64,000 bases of DNA. Source: Lactococcus cremoris subsp. cremoris NBRC 100676. GTDB lineage: Bacteria > Bacillota > Bacilli > Lactobacillales > Streptococcaceae. Both the position numbers and the translations under genes were made by a program. How positions within the stretch are numbered: position 1 is the stretch's first letter; each line of letters opens with the position of its first letter. A model generated the notes under the pieces. The model had not been told where the DNA came from. It saw only the letters and a program-made list of their open reading frames with translations, and did no database searches. The stretch covers positions 1 through 64,000 of the forward strand of contig NZ_BCVK01000003.1 in NCBI RefSeq assembly GCF_001591705.1, in the 5' to 3' direction. This document shows positions 63,285-64,000 of the stretch, one piece after another.

Positions 63285-64000
63285 TTATCGAAATGGGACG
63301 TCTCTCATTGTTATATCCAATAAATTTATTTCAATTACTCTGTCATTCTGATTGAGGGCACAGACATGGTTGATAATGCTACGTGCCCCTAAACTTCCCA
63401 GAAGTTGAGAGTCAATAATCGTTCCTCTATTGCTTGAAATCTGATATTTTCTTTTAGAAATTGCCCAATTATTTCTCATAAACATTCTAAATTTATCAAA
63501 GTTTTTTGATATTACAAAAATAAAATCTCGGTCATCAGTATAGCCAGTTGACATATATACACTTCCAAGTTGCTCAGCAAATTTTATAAACTGAATGTCT
63601 AATTCTTCATCTTTCGTATCAGCGCAATCAATTATAAAATTAGGATAAAATTCTTGATAATTAATCATGAACTCTTCTCCGTGATTAATAAATTTATCGC
63701 TGATTTCAACATTATTTTTTCCAATATTGAATGATTCTACATAGTTTTTTATCACTTCAATTTTTTTTAAACCAATATCTTTTTTCTGAAAAATTGACTG
63801 GGCAATAATATTTTTTTCCTCAACGATATCTGAATCAATAAGTAAAAAATTTTTAACTCCCATTTTAACTAAATTATCAACAATTGCTGTACCAACTGTT
63901 CCACATCCCCAAATCATAACTCTTATATTACTGATTCTCTCTAAATTACTTGCATTATAAGTGCTATAAAAATTATAAATTCTCTCGAGGTGTCTTGGGA
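63285..64000 (-). CDS. ThiF/MoeB/MccB-like adenylating (E1-type) enzyme, 5' end outside window
   Basis: E1-like superfamily: MIWGCGTVGTAIVDNL (Rossmann glycine loop), LIDSDIVEEKNIIAQSIFQKKDIGLKK (ATP and Mg region) and FIIDCADTKDEE (catalytic Asp region). The frame stays open to the window edge (PRHLERIYNFYSTYNASNLERISNIRVM), so the protein starts outside and has an N-terminal region before the Rossmann fold, as MccB has. The Arg normally in NLNRQ reads NIIAQ, and no C-terminal CxxC zinc pairs are seen in the visible part, unlike ThiF/MoeB. AT-rich. Pairing with an MFS exporter suggests peptide modification and export (microcin C-like), inferred only. Confidence 0.78.
   Translation of the reverse strand, partial: PRHLERIYNFYSTYNASNLERISNIRVMIWGCGTVGTAIVDNLVKMGVKNFLLIDSDIVEEKNIIAQSIFQKKDIGLKKIEVIKNYVESFNIGKNNVEISDKFINHGEEFMINYQEFYPNFIIDCADTKDEELDIQFIKFAEQLGSVYMSTGYTDDRDFIFVISKNFDKFRMFMRNNWAISKRKYQISSNRGTIIDSQLLGSLGARSIINHVCALNQNDRVIEINLLDITMRDVPFR

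Overview
This window is almost certainly from a Lactococcus lactis chromosome (about 35% G+C, low-GC Firmicute). The calls that point there are the optSABCDF oligopeptide operon with a CodY-like box, the plpABCD methionine-uptake cluster, a ThiT protein of 182 residues behind a TPP riboswitch, the serP1-serP2-recA neighbourhood, and IS904-like and IS982-like elements. Most genes lie on the minus strand. No rRNA, tRNA, CRISPR array or prophage was seen.

Layout. 1-708: right part of an IS3-family element. 779-2556: apbE-like flavin transferase with an FMN-reductase-like partner. 2716-4410: APC amino-acid permease behind a short leader ORF containing His-His-His-Leu-His and a terminator, so probably the histidine permease HisP (formerly LysQ). 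4459-9483: membrane-anchored cyclophilin; rluD-like, NAD kinase and relQ operon; DUF817 membrane protein; divergent CYTH protein. 9547-10968: unknown protein with ylbG and ylbF. 11115-13948: serP1 and serP2. 13963-23136: recA, mutM, asnB, era, a DEAD-box helicase and prfC, with unusual repeat-rich, relatively G+C-rich gaps before era and prfC. 23530-30760: opt operon with intact permease and ATPase genes, but both binding-protein genes damaged at their 5' ends. 30929-36574: murF, ddl, recR, pbp2B. 36769-42913: ahpF, ahpC, gpmA, a VOC protein, HxlR regulator, aldo-keto reductase and MFS pump. 42931-43929: IS982-like element with a dead transposase and 9-bp target duplication. 43983-48853: LysR regulator, fhuDGBC ferric-siderophore uptake and a small Xre regulator. 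49165-58898: methionine uptake operon (plpA, plpB, plpC, a broken SDR gene, plpD, metN, metI) behind a T-box, followed by a UPF0397/ECF vitamin-type module in which ATPase and T component are both broken. 59496-61759: thiT, ybaK/ebsC, bioY and a DUF3397 protein. 61990-64000: AT-rich accessory end with a frameshifted MFS exporter and a ThiF/E1-like enzyme that runs off the window, an arrangement recalling microcin C mccB-mccC.

Themes. (1) Nutrient acquisition dominates: peptides (Opt), serine/threonine/alanine (SerP), histidine, methionine, thiamine, biotin and iron, with cis-regulation visible as a candidate leader-peptide attenuator, T-box, TPP riboswitch and CodY-like box. (2) Seven genes are broken (optS, optA, ECF ATPase, ECF T component, SDR, MFS exporter, IS982 transposase), typical of decay in dairy-adapted lactococci, though two lesions are A6-versus-A7 homopolymer events that could be sequencing errors. 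(3) At least five genes (ppi, serP2, era, ybaK, DUF3397) have a -10 box 6-8 nt before ATG and no Shine-Dalgarno, so probably make leaderless mRNAs. The best candidates for something undescribed are the His-codon leader attenuator, the shared promoter-hairpin of era and murF, the repeat-rich gap before era, and the ThiF-MFS pair at the right edge.
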